A stretch of DNA of 64,000 nucleotides from Acetobacter sp. AN02 (lineage in GTDB: Bacteria; Pseudomonadota; Alphaproteobacteria; Acetobacterales; Acetobacteraceae): contig NZ_JAJJND010000001.1 of assembly GCF_029759835.1 (NCBI RefSeq), forward strand, positions 1 through 64,000, written 5' to 3'. This document shows, piece by piece, positions 27,282-35,053 of this stretch. The notes beneath the pieces were generated by a model, which was given only the letters and a program-made list of their open reading frames with translations, ran no database searches and was not told the origin of the DNA. The translations under genes and the position numbers were made by a program. Within the stretch, counting starts at the first letter, position 1. Each line of letters begins with the position of its first letter.

Positions 27282-28162
27282 GAGGATATATCGGCATGAA
27301 GAGTCCGGCGTCACATCGCCCGCGGAAGATCGGGCGGAAGATCGGCCTGCTGACCGGCGGCCTTCTCATCCTCGCCGCCTGTGGCGATGATCACCCTGCC
27401 GAGGTCTTCCCACCCTATCAGTTCGCGGATTCCGGGCAGATTCATCTCAACGCGGCCACGCTGGACGTGCATAACGACATCACGCCCGGCTCCGTGCCCG
27501 GCGATATTTCGGAACGCGCGCCCATCTCCCCGGTTTCTGCCCTGCATCAGCTTGCCTATGAGCGGCTCGCCGCCTCCGGCGCGTCCGGGACGGCCGTTTT
27601 CAATATCCGTCGTGCCAGTATTCTGCACGATGCCGGAGGCATGCTGCACGGGGAAATGGACGTCCGCCTGTCCCTGACCTCCGCCGACGGACAGAGCTCC
27701 GGCCAGGCTGAGGCCCATGTCACGCGCAACATGCTGCCTCCCATGACGGATGGCGATACGGACTCACCCGCCGCGCTGTACAATCTGACGAAGCAGATGA
27801 CGGATGATATGAACACGGAGCTGGAGACACAGATCCGTCATCATCTGTCGCACTGGCTGGTCGATGCGGGCGGAACGCCGACAGGTGCGGCCATTGAGTC
27901 CAGCACTCTCACTCCCCCTGACGGCAGCAAGGCCGCAACGGCAGCCGGAACCGGAACGGTGGCGGCATCTGAGGCAGCCACGCCGGACAGCACGCCGCCG
28001 GCAGATACACCGGCCGCCACAGCCGCACCCGCCAGCCAGGAGCCGGATGCGATCTTCCCGACCGGGCTCGGCAGTTCCGGAAGCGATGCGGCTCCGGTGA
28101 AAAAAATGTCCCCTCCCGCCGGTGTGCTGAAACTGCCTGCAAAAACATCCTCGCCCGGTTAA
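27278..28162 (+). CDS. Putative lipoprotein
   Basis: A 294-residue protein with a basic N-terminus, hydrophobic stretch IGLLTGGLLILAAC and a lipobox ending LAAC|GDD (Cys near residue 35), so it is probably lipid-anchored; Asp after the Cys suggests inner-membrane retention by the E. coli rule. The globular part (about 40-205) is unrecognised. The tail (205-294) is rich in Ala, Pro and Thr. The start overlaps the upstream stop; a Met six codons later is an alternative. Confidence 0.7.
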   Translation: MRGYIGMKSPASHRPRKIGRKIGLLTGGLLILAACGDDHPAEVFPPYQFADSGQIHLNAATLDVHNDITPGSVPGDISERAPISPVSALHQLAYERLAASGASGTAVFNIRRASILHDAGGMLHGEMDVRLSLTSADGQSSGQAEAHVTRNMLPPMTDGDTDSPAALYNLTKQMTDDMNTELETQIRHHLSHWLVDAGGTPTGAAIESSTLTPPDGSKAATAAGTGTVAASEAATPDSTPPADTPAATAAPASQEPDAIFPTGLGSSGSDAAPVKKMSPPAGVLKLPAKTSSPG

Positions 28163-28165
28163 CCC

Positions 28166-28207
28166 GATATCAGGATATTCCTGCCACGGTCGTGGCAGGA
28201 GGATATC
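28166..28207 (+). promoter_or_regulatory. Hairpin masking a ribosome-binding site
   Basis: TCCTGCCACG (28179-28188) pairs with CGTGGCAGGA (28191-28200), and an outer GATATC (28166-28171) can pair with GATATC (28202-28207). The 3' arm contains AGGAGG (28197-28202), the ribosome site of the gene at 28210. It could terminate the lipoprotein transcript or control translation of the small gene. Confidence 0.5.
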
Positions 28208-28209
28208 TG

Positions 28210-28455
28210 ATGACAACGCTTCCAGCCCATCTCGGCAGTACCGGCCAGGCGCTGCTTACGCTCCGCCAGTCTTCCGCGCGCACGGCAGACTCCCCGGCCT
28301 CTCTCGCCGCAACCGGCGTGGCCGTTTCCGGCGGACACTCAAAAGGCCACTCTTTCGCCGCCATGATCGACGCGACAGGTCACGTCACCATGCAGCAGCC
28401 CCATGAGAAGGGACACAAGACGGAAGACTCCGCCGGAGCCAGTCTGTTCGGCTGA
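28210..28455 (+). CDS. Small hypothetical protein
   Basis: An 81-residue protein starting seven bases after a perfect AGGAGG. It is Ser/Thr/Ala-rich with a His- and Gly-containing middle (VSGGHSKGHSFAAMIDATGH) and ends HEKGHKTEDSAGASLFG. No signal peptide or membrane helix is visible. I do not recognise it. The strong ribosome site supports it being expressed. Confidence 0.55.
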   Translation: MTTLPAHLGSTGQALLTLRQSSARTADSPASLAATGVAVSGGHSKGHSFAAMIDATGHVTMQQPHEKGHKTEDSAGASLFG

Positions 28456-28529
28456 CGCAGGGGTCGTCTGGTCTTCGCGCAACTCCGGACTATACTGCCC
28501 CGCAGAATTCCGGTTTGCGCGAGGTCTCC

Positions 28530-30575
28530 ATGCGGGAGTTTCATTCCCTCTTCCGTCACGGGTTTGCCCGTGTTGCCGCCTGCACCCTGCCTGCCTCTCT
28601 GGCGGACCCGCACAGCGCGGCCACAGGAATAGCGGAGGTCGTCCGGACATGTTCGGATCAGGGGGCGGTCATTGCCGTCTTCCCGGAACTCTGCCTGTCC
28701 GGCTACGCCATCGACGATCTGCGCCAGCAGGATGTCCTGCTTGACGCCGTCAGGGACGCCCTTATCCGGCTTGCGGCCGAAACTGCAGACTGCCTGCCCC
28801 TCTTCTTTGTCGGCGCGCCTCTGTGCCACGGAGATGCCCTGTATAACTGCGCCGTCGCCATCCATCGCGGCCGGATCATCGGCGTGGTGCCCAAATCCTT
28901 CCTGCCCGGCTACCGCGAATTCTACGAGAACCGGCAGTTTACTGCAGGAGCAGGGCTGACCGGAGAAGTCCTCCGTATCGGAGATCATCAGGATATTCCC
29001 TTCGGAACGGATATTCTTTTCGAGGCCTCCGACATTCCTGGTCTCGTGATCGGCACCGAAATCTGTGAGGATATCTGGGTACCGGACCCGCCCTCCACAC
29101 GCCTGGCCCTGTCCGGCGCGACCGTTATCGCCAATCTGTCGGCAAGCAACATCACGGTCGGCAAGGCGGAGGAGCGCGATCTCCTGTGCCGTTCCCACTC
29201 CGCGCGCTGTCACCTGACCTATCTCTATGCGGCTGCCGGAGAAGGCGAATCGACAACGGACGTCGCCTGGGACGGGCAGGTCAGTATTTTCGAAAACGGA
29301 AAATGCCTCGCCGCAACGGACCGGTTCCCTTCCGGACCACGGATTGCTTTTGCCGATACGGATCTTGACCTGCTGCGTCAGGAAAGACTGCGGATGACAA
29401 GCTTCGCGGCCACGGCAGACGCATATGGCCTTCCTCCCGTACGCCGCATCTCACTGACATTCGATCCTCCGGTCCTCTCCGATCTGCGCCGTGCCATTCC
29501 GCGCTTTCCGTTCGTTCCTGAAGATCCCGGGCGTCTGGCTCTGGACTGCTATGAAGCCTGTACGATTCAGGTCTCCGCCCTCAAGCAGAGGCTGAAAGCC
29601 AGCAGGAGCCGGACCCTGGTCATCGGTGTCTCCGGCGGTCTGGACTCCACGCATGCCCTGCTGGTTGCCGTCCGCGCGGCAGAGGAGCTGGGCCTCGGAC
29701 GAGAGGCCGTACTCGGCTTCACGATGCCCGGTTTCGGCACCAGCGATACGACGAAATCCCTGGCGCATGAGCTGATGCGCTCGCTGGGCGTGACGGCTGC
29801 CGAACTCGACATCCGGCCCACAGCGCTCAGAATGCTGGAGGAAATGGGACATCCCTACGCAAAAGGGGAGCCGGTCTACGATATCACCTTCGAGAATGTG
29901 CAGGCCGGACTGCGAACCGACTTCCTTTTCCGGATCGCCAACCAGAAAAACGGAATTGTGATCGGCACGGGAGACCTTTCGGAACTGGCGCTCGGCTGGT
30001 GCACTTATGGTGTCGGTGACCAGATGGCACATTACAACGTCAATTCCGGCCTGCCGAAAACACTGATCCAGCATCTGATCCGCTGGTTCATCTCTTCCGG
30101 CCGTTTTTCAGACACGACCGCCCGCGTCCTGCGGGAGATCCTGTCCTGCGAAATCTCACCCGAGCTGATCCCTGCCGGACCGGACGGGGTGCAGAGCACG
30201 GAGGCGACGATCGGCCCCTACGCTCTGCATGATTTTTTCCTGTTCTACGTACTGCGCTATGGCTTCCGGCCCTCCAGGATTGCCTGGCTGGCTGAACACG
30301 CCTGGGGAAAGATCACGGAAGAAGGCTGGCCGCCGGAATTCCCGGAAAAAGACCGCAGATCCTGGACTCTTGCCGAGATCCGGCACTGGCTGAAAATCTT
30401 TCTGCAGCGCTATTTCACAACCAGTCAGTTCAAACGCTCAGCCATGCCGAACGGCCCTAAAATCGTCGCCGGTGGTGCCTTATCCCCTCGCGGGGACTGG
30501 CGCGCGCCGTCAGACGGCAATGCCCGGATCTGGCTTGATGAACTGGAGAGCAATGTTCCGACGGGAGAGGATTGA
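28530..30575 (+). CDS. nadE: Glutamine-dependent NAD+ synthetase
   Basis: A 681-residue two-domain enzyme that makes NAD+ from deamido-NAD+ using glutamine nitrogen. The N-terminal nitrilase-fold glutaminase has its Glu (FPELCLSGYAIDDL), Lys (PKSFLPGYREFYE) and Cys (GTEICEDIWVPDPPS). The C-terminal synthetase carries the SGGLDSTHALL P-loop, GFTMPGFGTSDTTK, and GTGDLSELALGWCTYGVGDQ. Length fits the long NadE type. Start taken at the ATG 28530, which gives MREFHSLFRHGFARVA. Confidence 0.95.
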   Translation: MREFHSLFRHGFARVAACTLPASLADPHSAATGIAEVVRTCSDQGAVIAVFPELCLSGYAIDDLRQQDVLLDAVRDALIRLAAETADCLPLFFVGAPLCHGDALYNCAVAIHRGRIIGVVPKSFLPGYREFYENRQFTAGAGLTGEVLRIGDHQDIPFGTDILFEASDIPGLVIGTEICEDIWVPDPPSTRLALSGATVIANLSASNITVGKAEERDLLCRSHSARCHLTYLYAAAGEGESTTDVAWDGQVSIFENGKCLAATDRFPSGPRIAFADTDLDLLRQERLRMTSFAATADAYGLPPVRRISLTFDPPVLSDLRRAIPRFPFVPEDPGRLALDCYEACTIQVSALKQRLKASRSRTLVIGVSGGLDSTHALLVAVRAAEELGLGREAVLGFTMPGFGTSDTTKSLAHELMRSLGVTAAELDIRPTALRMLEEMGHPYAKGEPVYDITFENVQAGLRTDFLFRIANQKNGIVIGTGDLSELALGWCTYGVGDQMAHYNVNSGLPKTLIQHLIRWFISSGRFSDTTARVLREILSCEISPELIPAGPDGVQSTEATIGPYALHDFFLFYVLRYGFRPSRIAWLAEHAWGKITEEGWPPEFPEKDRRSWTLAEIRHWLKIFLQRYFTTSQFKRSAMPNGPKIVAGGALSPRGDWRAPSDGNARIWLDELESNVPTGED

Positions 30576-30605
30576 GGAACGTCCCCGCGCGCAGAAGCAT
30601 TGCCA

Positions 30606-31367
30606 TCAGAAACGTGAGCGCAGCCCTGCAAAACCGAGTGCCAGCCTGTCTCCCAGCCCGCGTGCGGCCTCTCCCGTGACCGGCTTCCGCTTCAAGTCAC
30701 GCCGGGCCAGGACACGCGGAAGCGCGGCGGGGCCATGTGCCGCAGTCGCATCACGCAGAAACGCTTTTCCCTGTTCACGCAGCCAGGAAGCTGCCTCCGG
30801 CGTCGCCTCCCCGGAGCTGAATCTTTCGGGCAGCGCACGCCGGCCTGAGCGCAGTACGGCCGGAAGATGCCGCAGCAGACTGCCGGTTCCGTAAGCCGCT
30901 CCCGCAGCTTCCAGCCCGGCGAGGGTCGCCTCATCCGTCACACCGCAAAGCTCCCCCATGGCACGCTGCAGCCCTCCCGGACCGCAACGCATGGAGCGCA
31001 GCCAGGCCTCATCATCGGACAGGCCTGAAAGCTCTGCCTCGCGAGCATCCAGCACGCCCTGCAGGGTCCGACCGGAAACCTGCCCTCCGTCCAGAAGCTC
31101 CGAAAGCGGAGAAGCCACCTCATGCGTGAATCGCGCACCGCCGATAATGTCGCGCCACCACTGCAGACGGATATATCCCGCAAGTGGCCCCGCAACCTCC
31201 GAAGAGACCGCAGGCGCCAGGGCACGCGTAATCTCATGATTGAACGCAATCAGAACGAATGCGCCCCGGCGGGCAGGCTCGGACAGGAACATGGCGCAGA
31301 AAAACCTGTCCGGATCGCTGAGCCGTGCGATATTCTGGCAGATATCTGTGAACTCACCGGATGTCAT
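30606..31367 (-). CDS. Squalene/phytoene synthase-family protein
   Basis: A 253-residue helical protein related to squalene/phytoene synthases, shorter than HpnC/HpnD. It has DRFFCAMFLSEPARRGAFVLIAFNHEI, RLQWWRDIIGG and YGTGSLLRHLPAVL in the usual order. The first Asp-rich motif is degenerate (FNHEI), so prenyl-transferase activity is doubtful. It may be closer to the NDUFAF6-like group linked to complex I assembly. It is divergent from sodB. Confidence 0.75.
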   Translation of the reverse strand: MTSGEFTDICQNIARLSDPDRFFCAMFLSEPARRGAFVLIAFNHEITRALAPAVSSEVAGPLAGYIRLQWWRDIIGGARFTHEVASPLSELLDGGQVSGRTLQGVLDAREAELSGLSDDEAWLRSMRCGPGGLQRAMGELCGVTDEATLAGLEAAGAAYGTGSLLRHLPAVLRSGRRALPERFSSGEATPEAASWLREQGKAFLRDATAAHGPAALPRVLARRDLKRKPVTGEAARGLGDRLALGFAGLRSRF

Positions 31368-31520
31368 GACGTTGTCTCTCTATACGAAACACCCGGCATG
31401 TCATAGGGCTGTGAAGTCCTGCTCCCTTGACGCCTGAGCACAGGGTCCATAGCTGTTTGATCTGGCAAGTCTTATGATCCGCCACAACAGAGCCTGATTT
31501 CAAGAATGAAGGAGAAAGCC

Positions 31521-32129
31521 ATGGCTTTCGAACTCCCAGCCCTCCCGTTTTCCTACAATGCTCTCGGCGCGAAAGGCATGTGCCAGGAAACGCTCGAACT
31601 GCACCACGACAAGCATCATCAGGCCTACGTGACGGCTCTGAACGGCTTCGTTGAGGCAAAGCCGGAACTTCAGGGCAAATCCCTGGACGAGATCATCCTG
31701 GCCGTGAAGGGTGATGCATCCCAGGCTCCGGTGTTCAACAATGCCGGTCAGCACTGGAATCACATCCTGTTCTGGCAGAACCTGTCCCCGAACGGCGGCT
31801 CCATTCCGGGCACGCTTGAGTCCAAGATCAAGGCCGATTTCGGCAGCGTCGAGACGTTTAAGGACGAATTCAAGAAGGCCGCCACGACGCAGTTCGGCTC
31901 CGGCTGGGCCTGGCTCGTTCTGACGTCATCCGGCAAGCTTGCCGTCACGAAAACGGCGAACGGCTCCAACCCGCTGGCCGAAGGTCAGGGAACCGCGCTG
32001 CTCGGTCTGGACGTGTGGGAACACGCCTACTACCTGGATTTCCGCAACCGTCGTCCGGATTACATCACCAACTATCTGGATCGCCTGGCAAACTACGAGT
32101 TCGCCGAGGCCCAGCTCAGCGCAGCCTGA
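31521..32129 (+). CDS. sodB: Superoxide dismutase (Fe/Mn)
   Basis: A 202-residue cytoplasmic superoxide dismutase. Metal ligands fit the family: His in LELHHDKHHQAYV, His in NNAGQHWNHILFW, Asp and His in LDVWEHAYYLDF. FGSGWAWLV and NNAGQHWNH favour an iron enzyme; metal use is best tested. The start at 31521 follows AAGGAGAAA. A strong terminator follows the gene. Confidence 0.95.
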   Translation: MAFELPALPFSYNALGAKGMCQETLELHHDKHHQAYVTALNGFVEAKPELQGKSLDEIILAVKGDASQAPVFNNAGQHWNHILFWQNLSPNGGSIPGTLESKIKADFGSVETFKDEFKKAATTQFGSGWAWLVLTSSGKLAVTKTANGSNPLAEGQGTALLGLDVWEHAYYLDFRNRRPDYITNYLDRLANYEFAEAQLSAA

Positions 32130-32151
32130 TCTTTCGCGAAAAGGCAGCCCG

Positions 32152-32180
32152 ACAGGCCCGGATCATCCGGGCCTGTTTTC
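32152..32180 (+). terminator. sodB terminator
   Basis: ACAGGCCCGGAT (32152-32163) pairs with ATCCGGGCCTGT (32165-32176), followed by TTTTC and further Ts. A good rho-independent terminator 22 bases after the sodB stop. Confidence 0.85.
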
Positions 32181-32231
32181 GTTTCGGCTGCTTGTTTTTC
32201 CGGGCGGGTCACTTTATGGTGCCGCCACCGC

Positions 32232-32321
32232 GGAAGGGTGGCCGAGCGGTTTAAGGCACCGGTCTTGAAAACCGGCGTGCGTGTGAGCGTACCGTGGGTT
32301 CGAATCCCACCTCTTCCGCCA
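32232..32321 (+). tRNA. tRNA-Ser(TGA)
   Basis: A 90-base tRNA with a long variable arm, as for serine. The acceptor GGAAGGG pairs with CTCTTCC (one G-T), the anticodon stem-loop is CCGGT-CTTGAAA-ACCGG giving anticodon TGA, the T arm contains GGTTCGAATCC, and CCA is encoded. Its 3' flank is shared with the other tRNA-Ser of the window. Confidence 0.96.
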
Positions 32322-32363
32322 GTCCTGCTTCAGCAGACATCCATACATCATCATAAAGCGTTG
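32322..32363 (+). repeat. tRNA-Ser trailer repeat, copy 1
   Basis: 42 bases directly after CCA that match the trailer of tRNA-Ser(GCT) at 35 of 42 positions, including a small CTGC-TTCA-GCAG stem-loop. Confidence 0.75.
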
Positions 32364-32681
32364 TCGGACTGCGGTTTTTCGCGTTTCTGTTGTCCGCCGT
32401 AATGCGGAACAATCCGCATACATCCGGCACGTTTGTGGGTAAAATGTGGGTAAAGCGCTGGCAGAGATGATCGCGCCGAATGATGTGCAGTCTGTCGAAC
32501 TGCCTCTGCCGCAACCGGAAGGAAGCGGTCTTCAGAACCGTTCCGCAACACTCAAAAACAGTCTTAAAAACCTGAGAAGTGACGGTCTCCGGCCGTTTGG
32601 TATGAGCGGTGCGTGCACGCGGGCAGACGGCACATTCTGCCGCAGAATATGATCTTTGTGACTGACCTCACATACTCGTAT

Positions 32682-32696
32682 TGTTATGTTATAACA
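32682..32696. promoter_or_regulatory. Zur-type operator before the TonB-dependent receptor
   Basis: TGTTATGTTATAACA differs at one position from the TGTTATANTATAACA core recognised by Zur in Proteobacteria, and the flanking CATTTC on the right also fits the longer consensus. It lies about 50 bases before the receptor start, where a repressor would block the promoter. Confidence 0.65.
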
Positions 32697-32743
32697 TTTC
32701 ATATAAGGAGACTTATATTACATGCCAGCAACAGGGTCTTGCC

Positions 32744-34966
32744 GTGTTTCCGTCACTCAGCCGTCCCGCCCATCTGCTCATTCTCGCCTGCCCGGCTTTC
32801 CTCTGCTGCGAGGCGATGGCGCAGACAACGACAGCCCGTTCGGTGTTTGAGGACCAGTCCCCTGACGCGGACGGTGCCAGACCGACTGAGGAACATATTG
32901 TCGTAAACGCACGGCTTGATCGCCTGCGTGCGTCCCTGCTTTCCTCTACCGGTGCGACAACATGGCGGTTCAGCCGGAAGGATATTGAAACCATTCCGGG
33001 CGGTGATAACGCTCCGCTCAATCAGGTTCTGCTTCAGGCGCCCGGGGTGACGCAGGACAGCTTCGGACAGATTCATGTGCGTGGCGATCATAACGAGGTC
33101 CAGTATCGTATCGACGGTGTTCAGCTTCCCGAGGGGATGAGTGTCTTCGGTCAGGCGCTGATGACGCGATTTGCCCATTCAATGGCGCTGACGACCGGAG
33201 CACTGCCTGCCCAGTATGGCTTTCTGACTGCAGGAGTCATTGACCTCACGACAAAGAACGGCAGTGCCGATCCGGGTGGTGATGCATCTGTCTACGGAGG
33301 CGCGCGGGATTATTTCTTCCCGTCCGCGCAGTATGGAACACATTATAAGAAATGGGATGTTTTTCTGACGGCGGATTTCGTTCATAACCGCGTCGGCGTG
33401 GAAAACCCGACCCCGTCTTTCAATGCCATCCACGATCTGAGCAATCAGTACCACTTCCTTGGCCATCTGCGTTATACAATCGACGACAATACCCGCGTCA
33501 GCTTCATCGCCGGCGCCTCCAACGCGCAGTATCAGCTTCCGAATAATCCCGGTCAGCAAAGACAGTTTGCGAGTCCGTCCTGGATCGGGAGCGCTCTGTC
33601 CGGGCAGCTTTATGGCAGCATGGACAGTGCCTCTCTCAACCAGAGGCAGAAGGAAATTACCGATTTCGGAATTCTGTCCCTTCAGAAGGAGATGGAGAAC
33701 GTATCGTTCCAGACATCGGTTTTTTCAAGATACAGCTCTTTGGGATATTCGCCTGATATGACCGGCGATCTGATCTATAACGGCATTTCGCAGCACGCGG
33801 CCCGGTCGGTCATGTCCACCGGCAGCCAGACGGATTTTACCTGGAAAGCCGCACCGCGCCACACTGTCAGATTCGGTATGCAGGCTTTTATTGAAAGGAC
33901 TGTTTCAAAATCTGACAGTCTTGTCTATCTCCGGACAGGCACCGATTCTGATGGCGAGCCGGACTATGATGGCAGCACGACGTCGGTTCATGACGGTTCC
34001 GGACGGACCGGCTGGATATATGGTCTTTATGCTCAGGATGAGTGGCGGCTGCTCCGTTCCCTTACTCTGAATTACGGCGTGAGATTTGACGGCGTGGACC
34101 AGTACACGCACGCGATGCAGGTCAGCCCGCGCCTGAATATCGTCTGGCATCCGTGGAAAAAAACCACGTTCCACGCAGGATATTCCCGCTATTTCACGCC
34201 TCCGCCGTTTGAACTGATCGGCGGACAGTCGCTTTCAAAATATGATAACACGTCTGCAGAGTCTGCAAACCTTCAGAATGCGACCGTGCGCGCTGAGCGG
34301 GATCATTATTTTGATGCGGGTGTGGCGCAGCAGATCATACCGGGCTGGAACGTATCCTTTGATGCCTATGTCAAACTGGCCAGAAACCTGATCGACGAGG
34401 GGCAGTTCGGTTCTCCCGTGATTATGACGGCCTTTAATTACAGGCGCGGTCAGGTGAACGGCTATGAGGTGTCCACCAGCTATGATCGCGGACCGATCGC
34501 CCTTTACGGGAATTTCGCGTGGTCACGGGCAATCGGCAAGGACATTGTCAGCGGCCAGTGGAATTTCGATTCTGATGATCTGTCTTACATCAGGGACAGA
34601 TGGGTGCATCTGGATCATGATCAGCGCTGGACCGCCTCTGCCGGGGCCAGTTACACGGCATTTCGTAAAACAGATCATCCTCTGATGCTCTCTGCCACCA
34701 TGGTTTACGGCAGCGGCCTGAGGAAGGATTCGACAATCCCCAACGGGGCGTCAGTGCCGCAATACGCTACCTTCAACCTTGCTGTCGTACAGAGTTTCGA
34801 CCATCTGATTCCGCTTTCCTTCCTCAAACGGACGCAGATCCGTCTGGATGTCACCAATCTTTTTGACCGCAGCTATATGCTGCGCGACGGTAGCGGAATC
34901 GGTGTGGGTGCGCCGCAATACGGGCTTCGCCGTACAATCATGACGGGCATTTCCCAGAGATTCTGA
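32744..34966 (+). CDS. TonB-dependent outer-membrane receptor, probably for zinc
   Basis: A 740-residue gated outer-membrane transporter. It has a signal peptide (VFPSLSRPAHLLILACPAFL, cleavage after AMAQ), a plug domain (IETIPGGDNAPLNQVLLQAP, IHVRGDHNEVQYRIDGVQLP) and a beta-barrel ending in Phe (SQRF). The zinc link comes from the Zur box and is inference. The GTG at 32744 gives a clean signal peptide. A better ribosome site (AGGAG, 32706-32710) serves an ATG at 32722 in another frame, so the start is uncertain. It stands alone; TonB-ExbBD are elsewhere. Confidence 0.85.
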   Translation: MFPSLSRPAHLLILACPAFLCCEAMAQTTTARSVFEDQSPDADGARPTEEHIVVNARLDRLRASLLSSTGATTWRFSRKDIETIPGGDNAPLNQVLLQAPGVTQDSFGQIHVRGDHNEVQYRIDGVQLPEGMSVFGQALMTRFAHSMALTTGALPAQYGFLTAGVIDLTTKNGSADPGGDASVYGGARDYFFPSAQYGTHYKKWDVFLTADFVHNRVGVENPTPSFNAIHDLSNQYHFLGHLRYTIDDNTRVSFIAGASNAQYQLPNNPGQQRQFASPSWIGSALSGQLYGSMDSASLNQRQKEITDFGILSLQKEMENVSFQTSVFSRYSSLGYSPDMTGDLIYNGISQHAARSVMSTGSQTDFTWKAAPRHTVRFGMQAFIERTVSKSDSLVYLRTGTDSDGEPDYDGSTTSVHDGSGRTGWIYGLYAQDEWRLLRSLTLNYGVRFDGVDQYTHAMQVSPRLNIVWHPWKKTTFHAGYSRYFTPPPFELIGGQSLSKYDNTSAESANLQNATVRAERDHYFDAGVAQQIIPGWNVSFDAYVKLARNLIDEGQFGSPVIMTAFNYRRGQVNGYEVSTSYDRGPIALYGNFAWSRAIGKDIVSGQWNFDSDDLSYIRDRWVHLDHDQRWTASAGASYTAFRKTDHPLMLSATMVYGSGLRKDSTIPNGASVPQYATFNLAVVQSFDHLIPLSFLKRTQIRLDVTNLFDRSYMLRDGSGIGVGAPQYGLRRTIMTGISQRF

Positions 34967-35053
34967 GCCGGACGGAGCTGCCCTTTCCCCGCAGGCAATG
35001 ATGAGCGTATGATCACCGCCCCTTTTCTGTAATATGCGACGAGAACCCTGATC

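Larger units (their letters stand above)
32322..32743. other. Region between tRNA-Ser and the TonB receptor
   Basis: About 420 bases without a credible gene. It holds the tRNA trailer (32322-32363), a tandem TGTGGGTAAA repeat (32434-32454), and near its right end a Zur-type box and the AGGAG that precedes the receptor. Reading frames antisense to the tRNA are artefacts. Confidence 0.6.

Noticed and set aside
32214-32514. Reading frames antisense to tRNA-Ser (AEEVGFEPTVRSHARR and similar)
   Set aside because: A well-known annotation artefact produced by translating the reverse strand of tRNA-Ser genes.
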